Assembly (NCBI GenBank): GCA_007258455.2
Contig: VDFB02000001.1
Span: 10,357,755 to 10,421,754 of the forward strand
Reading direction: 5' to 3'
Length of the DNA stretch: 64,000 bases
Source: Sequoia sempervirens
Taxonomy: Eukaryota; Streptophyta; Pinopsida; Cupressales; Cupressaceae
Below the pieces are notes generated by a model that worked only from the letters and a program-made list of their open reading frames with translations, was not told the DNA's origin and ran no database searches. This document shows, one piece after another, positions 12,263 to 23,604 of this stretch (its first letter is position 1; every line of letters starts with the position of its first letter). The translations under genes and the position numbers were made by a program.

Positions 12263-14150
12263 ACTCTATATCTCCAACTCCAAGGACTTCACAACTACGT
12301 TTACCTTGTTTCATATCTTAAGTTTCCCAAAAGCATGCTATGTGTCTCTAATGAATTGTTCTCACATCTGTCGAACCCGAAGGTCCTTGCATTTCTTCTC
12401 AGATCTCAAACTCTAGTTAGCCATATTTAACTCAGCTTGTCGCTTCTGGAGTTTAAAGTCTTAACTAAGCCTGAACTCGTCTGCCTAAATCAGTTATGAT
12501 TCACCAATAGCTTCAAATCTAAAGTTCAAATCCAGAGTCCTACTTCTTCTCATGTGCCTGCACAACCCACTTGTCAATCCCAGAACTTGTCAATGTATTA
12601 GTCAGGGAATATCATGCCTGCCAGAGACTTCAAATTCCTGATGAGCTATATTTTAATTAGCTTCTCACATTTGCAAAGTAAAATGTTTTGTTTATCCTTG
12701 AAATGTAATTTAGTCCTTTTGCTGATAAGTGGCTCAAGACAAGTATAATAGGTAGAAATATGACATTTTCCAGGATAGTACGGGTGACCAATGAATTATC
12801 TATCATACCCACAGTAGCTTAAATCACCATGGCTGCGCTTATCAAATGTGTCCTGTACGCGAGAAATCTAGATTCATAGCATGGTCAAATATTCTATTAC
12901 AATCCTTGTGTGACTGTAACTCTATGAGAATCCAAACTTCTTGTCAGAGATCAATGAAAGATTGTACACATGGCTGTTGATCTTTGTTGTCTTTCTTTCT
13001 TTCAGATTTTTCTTCTAAATTTATTTATTCTATTTGTAATCTTTTTTATATAGTTTTGTTCAATATAAAAAAAATATTTAATATCTGATTTTCATAGTAG
13101 TGAGACTTCGATCTTTCTAGTATGTAATTATTTTTTCCACTAAACTTAAGGGCATGTAATTCACATTCGTGTATCTTGTAAATTGCAATGAAATTGGTCT
13201 AGTGTAAAAATATAACTGTTATTAGTATTTGTGAGGCTAGAAGATTTTAGAAAAAATCTAGGAAGTATAAAGGGGTTAAGAACTATAACATATGACTTTT
13301 GTTGTGTCCTTAGTTCAGTAGTAAGTATTTTTGTCTCAATTATTTAAGTATTTTTTGACTTGGTTATAACAGTTTGGTGATGGGATGTGTGTATTTTTCA
13401 AGAAAAAAGTGGTATAAAATAGGTCAGAATTATTCTATGATACAAAGCTTTCATTTTGGGTTCAAAGGACAATCTTGTTGATCTTTGAAGAGAAAAAAAT
13501 TGAGTGATGGAATCATTAATAGTTATGCAAATAATAGTTTCGACAATATATTTGGGTTGTCATGAGCATGTCCCTCTTAGTCATTGAAAGTGATTATATG
13601 TTCTTGATAATGCTTATGTTTGATATAATTGAAGAATAACTTGCTTGCCTTATTTCTTTATTTCATCCAATGCAACTTGACTCTTAATTAAGCCCCTCTA
13701 ACACATTAGAGTTCAATTCTTTTATTTTTTTGTTTCAACAAAAAATGGTCACTTGTTGTAAGGAACTATTGGTAGGTGCTAAAACAAGGAAATGGTTCCT
13801 TAATGTTTTTCCATTCTAGATCTCTTTCTAGCCATCTTCTTATCCTAAGATATTAGGAAGGCAATGGAATGGTTAATTGCATATTCCACCATTCTATCCA
13901 ACTATCATTTTTGTCATTTTTGTTGGGTCTAGAAGTATCATTTCAAAGGAAGATTAAGACAACAAGTTAGTTATGTTGATTAAGGTGAGAATTGCTTAGA
14001 TTGAAGGGTGGGGGTGTTGGGGTGTAATAAATAAGTAAAAAGGAAACACGTTAGAAGTATTGGGAGGTGGTATGAGAGAGGGGCAATAAAATCTACTAAA
14101 GAATTTAAGGGAAATATAATCAACTAACTAGAATTGATTAGTATAATTTA
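12263..14150. other. Intergenic DNA, no gene recognised
   Basis: No open frame of useful length and no recognisable repeat was found. The composition is AT-rich on both strands. Confidence 0.5.
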
Positions 14151-14520
14151 TGATATTGCTATCAGGATTCAATCGTGTAGCTTTGCGAGTCAAACTCATT
14201 GACCCATGTTTCATGAGTAGTGGTTCACAAGAACCCATCTCTCATGATAATGAATGGTCCACTTAACACTCATTGCATCTAGGTGATGCTCACAAAGGTG
14301 AAGCACTGGGCCTTCCCGGGAGGTCATCCATCCCAATACTACTCCAGCTCAAGCGTGCTTAACCATAGAGTTTTCCCCAAGGTTAAGCCCACTTAGCTTG
14401 CAACCCCATTTGCAAAACCTTCAGCAAGTGTTGTGCCTTATGAGCCCTTCATTATTGAGCCCCTTATTATTGAGCCCCTTAAGCTCATCAATTAATAAGT
14501 AGGAGGTATTTTCCATAGTG
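14151..14520 (-). mobile_element. 5S rRNA-derived unit A (Cassandra-like)
   Basis: On the minus strand the ~370-bp unit contains TTAAGCACGCTTGAGC, GGAGTAGTATTGGGATGG and TGACCTCCCGGGAAGGC. These match, in order, the internal promoter half of plant 5S rRNA (box A, intermediate element, box C). The unit begins near TATGGAAAATACCTCC and ends near GCAATATCA. 5S sequences inside LTR-like units are the hallmark of Cassandra TRIM retrotransposons; a 5S-derived SINE or satellite is the alternative. The 5' third of 5S is poorly conserved, so this is not a functional 5S gene. Confidence 0.75.
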
Positions 14521-14789
14521 TGTCAAATTGTGATATTGCTATCAAGATTCAATTGTGTAGTTTTACAAGTCAAATTCATTGACCCATGTTTCATGAGTAG
14601 TGGTTCACAAGAACCCATCTCTCATGATTACAATGGATGGTCCACTTAGCACTCATTGCATCTAGGTGATGCTCACAAAGGTGAAGCATTGGGCCTTCTT
14701 AGGAGGTCACCTATCCCAGTACTACTCCAACTCAAGCACGCTTAACCACAGAGTTTTCCCCAAGGTTAAGCCCACTTAGCTTGCAACCC
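14521..14789 (-). mobile_element. 5S rRNA-derived unit B, 5'-truncated
   Basis: Same family and orientation as unit A and directly abutting it with no internal domain between. The 5S-like part reads TTAAGCGTGCTTGAG-type, then GGAGTAGTACTGGGATAGG and TGACCTCC. On the minus strand its 5' end is missing after the GGGTTGCAAGC block, where it meets the tail of a plus-strand unit (AATTTGACA, 14790-14798). Confidence 0.75.
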
Positions 14790-14798
14790 AATTTGACA

Positions 14799-15165
14799 TG
14801 TTACATGGAAAATACCTCCTGCTTATCAATTGATGAGCTTAAGGGGCTCTATAATGAATGGTTCATAAGGCACAACACTTGCTAAAGGTTTTGCAAATGA
14901 GGCTGCAAGTTAAGTGGGCTTAACCTTGGGGAAAACTCTGTGGTTAAGTGTGCTTGAGTTGGAGCAGTACTGAGATGGGTGACCTTCCGGGAAGGCTCAA
15001 TGCTTCACCTCTATGAGCATCACTTAGATGCAATGAGTGCTAAGTCGACCATTCATTATCATGAGATGGGTTCATGTGAACCACTACACATGAAACATGG
15101 GTCAATGAGTTTGACTTGTAAAACTACATGGTTGTTCATCCTAATAGCAATATTGCAATTTGACA
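14799..15165 (+). mobile_element. 5S rRNA-derived unit C, full length, plus strand
   Basis: A complete unit runs from TGTTACATGGAAAATACC to CAATTTGACA, so it has TG...CA ends like an LTR. The 5S-like segment covers about 14925-14996: GGTTAAGTGTGCTTGAG (box A) near 14942, then GAGATGGGTGACC and TTCCGGGAAGGC (box C region). It is inverted relative to units A and B. It is followed at once by the start of a further unit (15166-15190), so units are joined LTR-to-LTR. No primer-binding site or internal region separates them. A 142-codon frame crossing it is a chance frame. Confidence 0.75.
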
Positions 15166-15195
15166 TGCTGTGGAAAATACCTCCTACTTATTTAT
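15166..15195 (+). mobile_element. Start of another 5S-type unit, truncated
   Basis: TGCTGTGGAAAATACCTCC followed by TACTTATT repeats the first bases of unit C and then diverges. It is a truncated fourth unit in tandem with C. Confidence 0.6.
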
Positions 15196-16501
15196 ATAAT
15201 TTAGTTTTCTTAGTTCACTTTCTCGAGTTGGACCAAGTGAACCAATGTTGTGTGTATGATTCTTTTGTATATAAAATGAGATTACAAACCTCCATGATGT
15301 TTTTAGCTAAAATTCAAGCATCAAATTCTATTTTTGAAAGAATTTGTGAGAACAATACCAACTTTTGTCATGACACTTTTCTACCATGTTATAAATCACC
15401 TTTCTGAATCAATTATTATCTAACTGAGATCAACCATCCTTTCCTACAACTTACAATGAAAAGTTCGCTTAAAACATAAAGAAACCAAAAACCATTAAAT
15501 CATCCATCAAGGAAAAAAAAACACAAGTACAATTATTGCAGGGTTCCACTTCTAAAGTGATGACAAACTTAGGATAACAACATCCTTGCTTCGAACACAT
15601 TGTTTTAAATCATGCATCTTTGTCTCTTCAATTTTGAAGTGATCCGCACTTAATGAAGCCTAATGTTTTGTTACATCCAACGAGACACTAGACTCCAAGT
15701 GTGTACGCTATGTATGGTTGTGGAAGAAGAACTCGAAGCATGAAGAGGGACTTAGGGCCGGGACTTCGCACATGGAACTCCTACGGACAAGATACTCGTA
15801 TTCCCTTTTCCGTATCCCATTTTCATCAGATTCTTCAGTTTCTGTCGGTAACGCCTGCCAACTTTGACGCCACGCTATGGAAATTGACAGATCTATGGTA
15901 CCTGCAATAGCCTTACAATTATGGCGTTTATAATTGTAAGCCTATTTTAAATCATTTCAAGAGAATAGAATAGGTACTTGCCACAATAATTTCGACCCCA
16001 GCAATAATTTTAAATTATTGAAGAAAAATCCCACTCAATTGTACTCTACTCCACTAACGTTTACAGCTCTCTGCAGGTTTTTAGGTCAGAAAATAGAATC
16101 TTATTGTCTCGTTCAGATCTCTATCAATCGACGAAGATCTCTACGGTGTGAATGGAACGCCTCCTTTTATCTTCTTGTACACCTCTGGTTATTGTCCGTA
16201 AGAGAAATACTTGCAGGCTCAAAGCTCGAAACTGATTACGCAGAGAGATAATTTGCCCTAATAACGGCTAAATTGGCGCCTTTATACTATTGGGTTTATG
16301 GTGAAAGTCATCGAGAGCCATGAGTTAATCGAAGTTTGAAGTTGTTCAGACGACCCAGACGAACAAAAGTCTGAACAAAGAAAGTAGGCCCTGAAGCTTA
16401 TTTTTCAATCGGCTAAAGGAGTGACAAGTGAGGTATAGTGGGTTTATAATTTGAAATCGGTTTTCTTATGCTCAGGTAAATTATTAGTACTGTTAAAAGA
16501 A
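15196..16501 (+). promoter_or_regulatory. Upstream region and 5' leader of the MYB gene
   Basis: No separate gene is supported. The stretch 15690-15915 is less AT-rich than its surroundings and open on both strands (69 codons on +, a similar length on -), but the product is not recognisable. A weak TATA-like TTTATACT lies at 16281-16288. Just upstream of the MYB start, ATG CTC AGG TAA at 16468-16479 forms a three-codon upstream ORF ending 22 bases before the start codon. Promoter position and transcription start are not determined. Confidence 0.4.
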
Positions 16502-18410
16502 ATGGGAAGACGTCAAGAGTGTTGTCAAAAGCAGAAGGTGAAGAAAGGCCTCTGGTCTCTAGAAGAAGATGAGAAATTAATGCAATACATTACAAAACAT
16601 GGCCATGGTCGCTGGAGTTCTGTGCCTAAAGAAGCTGGTCTGTAGCACTTCTCTTATTTATCGTATTGATTAAAAAATTGTAGCTGGCAAGATTTACATA
16701 GGTAGATGGTACCCATAAAATTTTTTACATAAATTTTAGGCTTTTAGATATTTTACATACTAATTAAAGACATCAGATTTAGTGCATGTAGTTTTTAGTT
16801 TTGGATTCTAACAGTGTAATATAATGTTTGGGATCACACTTCTTAATTCATTTTTTTCCTTTATCTTTCTATTATCTGATAGATCACAGAATATGATCCC
16901 AAACATTGATGCAAAACCAATCACTCACGATTTACATATAACACTGCGTCAAAAGTTCTATAGCCAGTTATATATCATGATCAAGCGAAGTTTAAAAGTG
17001 ATCATTCTAAATTGTGACTAGTTTCTATGAAATATCAAATGAATTGAAAATGTGTCATTTAGGTTTTTTTTTTTGTTTTTTGTTTTGTTTCATTAAATGT
17101 TTTCTTTACATCTCTACTGAAACGATGGTTACCTAGACTAATATAGCAGACCATGCACATTTCAATGTGAGGCAGGTTTAGAACGTTGTGGGAAGAGTTG
17201 CAGGCTACGTTGGATAAACTACCTGAGGCCAAATCTTAAAAGAGGCAAGTTTTCTAGTTACGAAGAGAACCTTATCATCGATCTTCATGCGGCACTTGGA
17301 AACAGGTAATAAAAGACCTTTAATCTCTGACTTCGTTGATGATTTGGTTACCCTGATTTGTAAGAAAACATATAGATGGAATCATGGATGCACTTGTACA
17401 TTATACTCCAATATATAGATTTATTACAGCATTGCAAGAGGAATTGAAATGTGAAGGTATTCATGAATACCAGATGGTCGCAGATAGCTACACAACTACC
17501 AGGGAGAACTGATAACGAGATAAAGAACTTCTGGAACTCATGCATCAAGAAGAAGCTCAGGGAAAAAGGCATAGATCCCAGCACCCACAAGACCATTAGA
17601 GATGTTGCAGGTGCTTCTGAGGATAAATTTGCAGATCAGCATCAAACTTCTTCCAAGGCTGAGGAGTATCCTAGTTTTTCTCATGAGCCTGCCAAGCAAG
17701 ATCATTTAATTTCCATGAAGTCCAATGCAATCAATAGCAATGCATTCCTACAGAAACAAACCTTTGGTCTTAACAGCTTCAGCCGGGAAGCAATATCTCA
17801 AGCTTTTAGCGGTAGAACTCCCAACAAATTAACAGATGTTAATAAAGCAGCTAGTTTTAGTGACCCAGCTTTCTGGTTGGTTCCAGGTTCAACAAATCCT
17901 CAAATTTATGGGTTTAGAGGAATTTTCAATGTCCAAGAACAGTCTGCAATTAACTCTCACATAAAACCAATTAGATCAGAATGCACTCAATACAGTACAA
18001 TGTCATCAAGCGACTCTGTGATTACGGCCTCAAACCGTAACATTCCTAGAACAACTACTTGCTTCTCTTCGCCACTATCCAATAGAATAGTGCCAATCCA
18101 GGAAGAATTATCAAAAGAACTCATACATCACTGTGATAATCATGGCCAAATCTGGGATTCAATTGAGAAAAACCAATCTATAATGGAAAGCAAGATTGAC
18201 TCCTTCGGGGGGTCTAACAAACAGTCCGATTTGCTGCAGCAGCAAACTTATAATCCCAAAGATAAAGACAAGCGAAACTATGGAATTCCATGGCAGTCGC
18301 AGGAAAGTCCAAATATAATCTATGACAGATCCACTCGGTCAATGCACCATACCAATACATCTCATGAACTGCAAAATTTTGCTGCTGTTCTGGAAAGGAT
18401 TAAGCAGTAA
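16502..18410 (+). CDS. R2R3-MYB transcription factor, three exons, 400 aa
   Basis: Exons are 16502-16637, 17176-17305 and 17474-18410; introns begin GT and end AG. The 130-base middle exon and intron phases 1 and 2 are the standard plant R2R3-MYB pattern. ATG 16502 has A at -3 and G at +4. R2 spans about residues 14-65 with Trp18, 38 and 58. R3 spans 66-116 with Phe71, Trp90 and Trp109, and includes [15 protein letters not shown]. The R3 lacks the bHLH-binding signature. The motif KGIDPSTHK after R3 and the [13 protein letters not shown] start resemble the MYB61/MYB86/MYB26 groups, whose members control secondary-wall and related programmes (family knowledge). Exact orthology is not established. 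The 280-residue tail is Ser/Asn/Gln-rich, as in activation regions, and ends LERIKQ. Leu20 replaces the usual Pro of the SPEED motif. No stop or frameshift is seen. It should act as a nuclear DNA-binding regulator. Confidence 0.93.
16638..17175 (+). other. MYB intron 1
   Basis: Donor GTCTGTAG follows the first base of the Gly46 codon and the acceptor is GAGGCAG at 17169-17175. The donor is non-consensus after GT but restores the conserved R2 sequence exactly. The 65-codon frame inside (16824-17021) is not a gene. Confidence 0.85.
17306..17473 (+). other. MYB intron 2
   Basis: Donor GTAATAAA follows AAC AG and the acceptor is AATACCAG. Joining gives the conserved GNRWSQIA segment of R3. The phase-2 position is the conserved second intron site of R2R3-MYB genes. 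Confidence 0.88.
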
Positions 18411-19459
18411 ATATTATTAATTGCTTCAATGTAGAAGTGCCCTCTTGTTTGATGTAAAAATGAAAAAGTTGCCATAAATGCGTAGTTGTGCTGATCAACA
18501 CCAGGGCTATTGTTCCGATTACAATAAGACATATACTAGTCTTCCTTTTTTCTCTCAATCACTTACTCTCCAGAATGAAGAATTCAGATTTGACACAATT
18601 ATAGTGTAGAATATTTAAAAATACAAGCTATCCAGATAGTTATTTTTGTTAGGAGGGTGTATGACAGATTTGGTAAATAAGGACATATAATGTTTTTCTG
18701 TTATTTTGAGCAAAAATATGTATTGAATGTACGATTTTTCAAATCGCTATCATGAAAGTATGGTTTATATTTTTTCTTCCTCTGTACCTATCAGAGGATT
18801 AAACTTTTTCAACTGTATGGTAAGAATCATCATCCTTTTGAACTCTTCCTAAGTATAATTATCATTTGAACTCTTCCTAAGTATAATTATCTATGGTAAG
18901 ATATAGTTATATTGCACTGTACTCTCTTCTTTAGTTAAAAGAAAAACCCAAGTTAAATTGAAATGACTATAACATGAATAAACGCTTATGAATGCTAGTC
19001 TTTATTTATAGAGTTCGTCATTTGATTGGTTGAAATGTTATACAACCCATGAAATTAATTACAAAGATTAAGATAAGCAAAGTAATATGGACAAGAAGGA
19101 ATCTCTTATAATTTCTATTGATATGTATAACATTTCTATACATGCCATCGGATGATATGTTAATAAATTTCTTATAATTTCATGTTTTTTTAATATGATG
19201 GGAAGTTAAAGCTTTGCGTTTGAAGAATTATGTGAGTTTTTTTATCATTTTTATTTTCTAGTTAAATGTGATATTTGTCTTTTTATGATTCTCATTTACT
19301 AGTTAATTGTAGTATTTGATAAATCGTACATATCATATCAACAAGCTTATAAACTCTTAAAAATTCAATTTCAAATTATACACTAACAAACACTTAAAGA
19401 ACAATTATAACACCCTCAAGAGCTTTTTTCTCAAATTGATTCATCTACAAGTTAAGAAT
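18411..19459. other. MYB 3' flank, no further gene
   Basis: No open frame of interest. An AATAAA lies near 18975, but no poly(A) site can be assigned. A 28-base direct duplication is listed separately. Confidence 0.5.
18836..18891. repeat. 28-bp tandem duplication
   Basis: TTTGAACTCTTCCTAAGTAT and the next seven bases occur twice head to tail (18836-18863 and 18864-18891) with one difference at the first base. It is a recent local duplication in the MYB 3' flank. Confidence 0.9.
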
Positions 19460-20598
19460 TGATACATGAGCATCACTCTGGTGATGTTTTTATGGTCATT
19501 TTGATTTTATGAGTATTTTTTGAGTTAGTGTAGGTCTTAGGAGGTCCATTGGGATCATGTCCAATGGTTTAGGTTGTTTAAATAGGCCTAGAAATTCAAA
19601 TTTTTACTTTCCTGCCAAAATGCAAGTTTGAATTTTCTAGGTGATTTTGGCTTGTTGAAGGGTTGGGGTTTGTTCCTTAGCTCTAGTTTTGGGTTGGTTG
19701 AGTCTAATATGGTCTTAAAAGACCATGAATGACCTTGTAAGGTCTCTTTTCATATTGCTTTTAGTGTAGGTTGTGTAAAAGTGCATATTTTGCAAGTTTA
19801 AGACAAAAGGCATTAAGTTACATTATGTTTTGATGGAAAATTCATGTAATTTTTATTGTAACCATTTTGTAATCATCATTCATATTGAAGAAATGAAGAA
19901 GAATTCTCCAAGAAGCTGTGGAGGAGGTTTTTGATGAAAATACTTTGTTTTCTTGACAATTTATGACAATTTTCTACTAAAGTTCAGTTTGAAATCAGCT
20001 TTGTATAGCCTTGTATGGAATAGTGATAGGCTTGGAAATGGTTGGAAAGTTGGTGTTTTGTTTGTAGAATCCAATGCATTTGTTTTGGAGTGATTTCATT
20101 GTGTTTGTTTAAAAACAATCAAAATACTGCAAATTGCCCCTATCACAAAGCTAGGATTTCCAGCAAGCTTTAAAAATTCAAAACTTTAGTTTAAGTGATT
20201 GAAAATGCATGGAATTTGGTGGAAGCCTTCTTTAGGTTTTTGATCAAGTTTCCACAAAAGGAAAATGTACAAATCAATAGTATGTGTGAGTTATACAGGC
20301 CTAAGTGTGTTCATTGCTCAAAAAGATTGTCAAAACCCTAGGTTTTTGAGGGTTTAGTGAAAACCATAGTTCTTGAGTTCACCACAGAAAAGTGAGGGTT
20401 TGAAGAGGCCTTGTGGAGTGTGTTGAGGGTTTGAGAAGTGTAAGAAGGCATAAGAGTGAGTGAAGATATAGCAAACACCCAAATAGGCCTTCCTTGAGAG
20501 TTGAGCCTAAAGTGAAGGTTGTAGAAAATATTGCAAAGGTAGGGAACTATAGAATCTAAAACATATTGTTCTTGTCAAAAAATTTATCCTTTGCATCA
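19460..20598 (+). repeat. Chromovirus 5' LTR
   Basis: It starts TGATACATGAGCATCAC and ends CTTTGCATCA. It aligns along its whole length with 35970-37106. Confidence 0.93.
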
Positions 20599-20602
20599 TT
20601 AT

Positions 20603-20614
20603 TGGTATTAGAGC
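20603..20614 (+). other. Chromovirus primer-binding site
   Basis: TGGTATTAGAGC lies four bases after the 5' LTR and differs by one base from the initiator-Met tRNA primer site TGGTATCAGAGC used by many plant retrotransposons. Confidence 0.85.
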
Positions 20615-20665
20615 TAGTTAAGCCAAGCAAACCAATACAAGGGCTAACAATACAAAAGGGAAAAT

Positions 20666-20812
20666 ATGCCTCCAAGACTCAACGTTGTCGAAAGGGTGGC
20701 AGAAAGAATAGAAACACAATTAGGAGAAGCCCTTGCTAGAGAAATGAGGGAAATGAGGGTTAATTTGGATGCAAGACTCACTGCAATGGAAGCTAACCAA
20801 AGAAGAGGAGTA
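20666..20812 (+). pseudogene. Chromovirus gag, N-terminal part (split by Copia)
   Basis: ATG 20666 opens a 49-codon frame, MPPRLNVVERVAERIETQ and onward, rich in Arg/Glu. It runs without a stop to the left end of the Copia insertion. Position just after the primer-binding site and the continuation at 27849 identify it as the start of gag (capsid polyprotein). Confidence 0.7.
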
Positions 20813-22022
20813 CGTTGGATGTTGTTGATATGTGGTTGTCATTGATTTCAACACTATTGGCATTAATGTCATTAAAGGCTGTATATGTCGAGGATATTGA
20901 GAAAATTGTAATAGAACAAGTTGCAGGTTGTCTATGATGAAGTGAAGTTCAACATGTTGGCGAGATTAGTATGTTGATGATCAAAAGTTGTAGATTAAAG
21001 GGTTTGTTGTTGAGTATATCTAGTTTATCCATGTTAAGTTTTAGAGATCCGCATGAAGATTTGATTGAGTTATGAGTATTTGTGTTCTAACAGTTTTTCT
21101 GTTGCTTCAGTTGGTGTTCCTAAAAGAAGATAATGTGATTCTAGTAAGTTGAGTTGTTGCAGATGCTTCTCTAATGATTCATGATGCTCGTGGATGTTCC
21201 TAGATCATGCTCTATCTATGTTGCACATCCACATTGATCATTGTGCTCACGATTGGTGATTTTCTTTTGCGTGCTCATGTTTTTTCATGTTCATGGCTGA
21301 TAGGGTGATTGTAGTGTGTTATGGATCTTCGAGGCATAATTTTTGAAGGTATTTCATGTTCGAGGATTTTGTTTTGGGTCCCTATTATGTTGTGGCCAAC
21401 ATTGGTTGATTCGCATTGAAAATTATTTATTGATTTGGGCTGACAGTTTGTATATGTTTTATTATTTTGTTGAAGCAGACATGTAGTGATGTAATCTCTT
21501 GTTACAGATATATATAAGAAATTGTTTATACCATTTGAATATATGGTGTGCATGAATAATGTTCCAGTATTTTGAAGGCAGGGACAGAGTGTGAAGAAGT
21601 GTGAAGAAGGGTGAGAAGTGTTTATGTGCTTAATCAAAATTGTAGTCAGGCATTAGCAGATGATAATTTCTCAGTTCAAAATCTTGTGGATGTAATCCGA
21701 ATGTTTTTGTAAGACACTGTGTCTTCCTTTGGGCAGTAAGCCTTGTTGTATTTAAGCAATGAGCTCTAGGCAGTGTGACTGAATGCATGTGCATTCCCTA
21801 TTTTCTTTTATACTTTTAATAGGGTATAATCTTGTGGATTGACCTCCACCATGGTTTTTCCCCTAACAGGGTTTCCACGTAAAAAATCTTGGTGTTATGT
21901 GTGTTTCTGATGTGTTGATGGTTCATGCTTTCATGTTTATTTATCAAATCTGAGAATAATTTTAATTTCTATGACAACTGATTCACCCCCCCTCTCAGTT
22001 GTCTACCCTTGTGTTGCCAACA
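20813..22022 (+). repeat. Copia 5' LTR
   Basis: It begins near TTGGATGTTGTTGATATGTG and ends GTGTTGCCAACA. The first two bases (CG) appear mutated from the expected TG. It aligns with 26631-27847. Confidence 0.88.
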
Positions 22023-22024
22023 AT

Positions 22025-22036
22025 TGGTATCAGAGC
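22025..22036 (+). other. Copia primer-binding site
   Basis: TGGTATCAGAGC, two bases after the 5' LTR, is the exact initiator-Met tRNA primer site. Confidence 0.9.
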
Positions 22037-22077
22037 AGGTTCCTTGGAAGAAGTTTAATAGCTTGAGGTCATCCGAG

Positions 22078-23010
22078 ATGGTGACATATAAGAAGGATAG
22101 TTTGATATTTGATGGAACAAATTATTCTCTGTGGAAGACTCGAATGGAGTGTCATATGAGATGCATTGGTGAACCCTACTGGAACATTACAAGGAATAGA
22201 TATATCATCCCACAGAATAGTCCTTCTACTGCTGTTGAGATTAAGGATGTCAAGTACAATATCAGGGCTAAGGAAGCATTATTGAGTGCTCTGACTAATT
22301 CTGAGATGACAAATGTTATGGATCTAAAGATTACTTATCAGATCTAGAAAAAGTTGGAAACTTTGTGCATGAAGGTGATGCACATGTAAAGATTGCTAAG
22401 TTGCAAAGCCTGAAAAGGAAATATGAAATGTTGAGAATGGGTGATGATGAGAACATTATTTCTTTTATGTAGAGAGTGAATGAACTTGTGTGTAGTATCA
22501 AATGTGCTGGTGGAACATTGGAAGAATAAGAGATTGTTGCTAAAGTTCATCGATCCTTGCCTACTGCATACAAAGGCAAAGCTACTGCTATTGAGGAGAT
22601 CTGAATTGTGACAAATGTAACCAGAGATATGTTGATTGGTAAGCTTACTGCTTTTTAGTTGAGTGAGTTTGGTGATCCTCTTCCTAAGACAAAATCTACA
22701 TTCAAAGCTACTATTTAAGGAAAAGATAAGTATATATATGATTCGAGAGAAAGTTCTAGAAAATGTTCAAGTATGAGGAGGAAATGAGAGAGATTGAAGA
22801 AGAAGAGAGAAAAATGGATGAGCTTGAAGCACTTATTGTCAAGAGAGAATCCAAAGGAGAAGGTAAGTATAAAGGGAAGTTTCCTATTAAATGTTTTTCT
22901 TGTAATTTAAGATTGGTCATTTTGCATCAAGGTGTCCGAAAAGAGTTCCTAAGCCAAAACCTAACAAGCCTAGATTTCAAAGGAAGTGTTATTATGCTGT
23001 TGATGAAGGT
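22078..23010 (+). pseudogene. Copia gag, broken
   Basis: ATG 22078 starts MVTYKKDSLIFDGTNYSLWK, the typical start of Copia gag (UBN2/DUF4219 type). TAG at 22345, a shift near 22366 and further TAG/TAA stops break it. The zinc-knuckle region near 22893-22955 keeps KCFSCN and a CP block in two different frames, so an indel splits the CCHC motif. An open frame that begins at 22009 merely reads from the primer site into gag. Confidence 0.8.
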
Positions 23011-23160
23011 GTGACAGGTGATGAATTTGATAAAGGGAATGTAAGTGAGGACGAATGGGTATTTATTGCTATCAAGGAAATTGATCTAGCCCCTACTGAA
23101 TCTGCTAGTTGTACAAATGTGGAGAAAGCCCTAGTCGCTTGAGTTGAAGAAAAAGATGAA

Positions 23161-23604
23161 TTGGTGATTGACAGTGGATGCTCTCATCACATGACATGTG
23201 ATAAAAGTAAATTTGTGATCTTGGAAAAGTATGATGGTGGTGTTGTAAGATTTGGTGATGACAAAGCAAGTGTCATTTGTGGTAGAGGATCCATTTCTCT
23301 TGATGGTAAGCATAATACTAATGATGTCCTATATGTGGAAGGTTTGAAGCATAATACTAATGATGTCCTATATGTGGAAGATTTGAAGCATAATATTGTA
23401 AGTGTTGGAAAGATGTTTAACATGGGATACAATCTTCAGTTCAAGGATGGAAAGTGTAGAATATTGGGGAGTTCTAGAAATGTGATTGCATCTGGTACAA
23501 AAACAAAGGGTAATATCTTTCACCTGAATGTTGCTAATAAAAGTTGTTTGATTGCTCAAGAACTGATGAAAGTTGGTTGTGGCATAGGAGAATGTGTCAT
23601 GTAA
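23161..23604 (+). pseudogene. Copia protease segment
   Basis: VIDSGCSHHMTCDKSKF contains the DSG active-site triad of Copia aspartic proteases, which cut the polyprotein. Further on lies LKHNIVSVGKM, the usual C-terminal part. Between them 39 bases (13 codons, KHNTNDVLYVEGL) are duplicated at 23308-23346 and 23347-23385, with one residue changed. The frame ends at 23604, while the integrase continues in another frame from about 23570, so a frameshift separates them. Confidence 0.85.

Noticed and set aside
14925..14996. Functional 5S rRNA gene
   Set aside because: Only the internal-promoter half is well conserved; the 5' third and the terminator are missing, and the segment is embedded in a TG...CA unit.
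14979..15407. 142-codon plus-strand open frame
   Set aside because: It begins inside the 5S-type unit C and runs into flanking DNA; no protein features.
16451..16645. MYB start further upstream at 16451 and end at 16645
   Set aside because: The upstream start is TTG, and the stop at 16643 lies beyond the splice donor at 16638; the spliced model restores the full R2R3 domain.
17348..17596. 82-codon minus-strand open frame
   Set aside because: Antisense to MYB intron 2 and exon 3.
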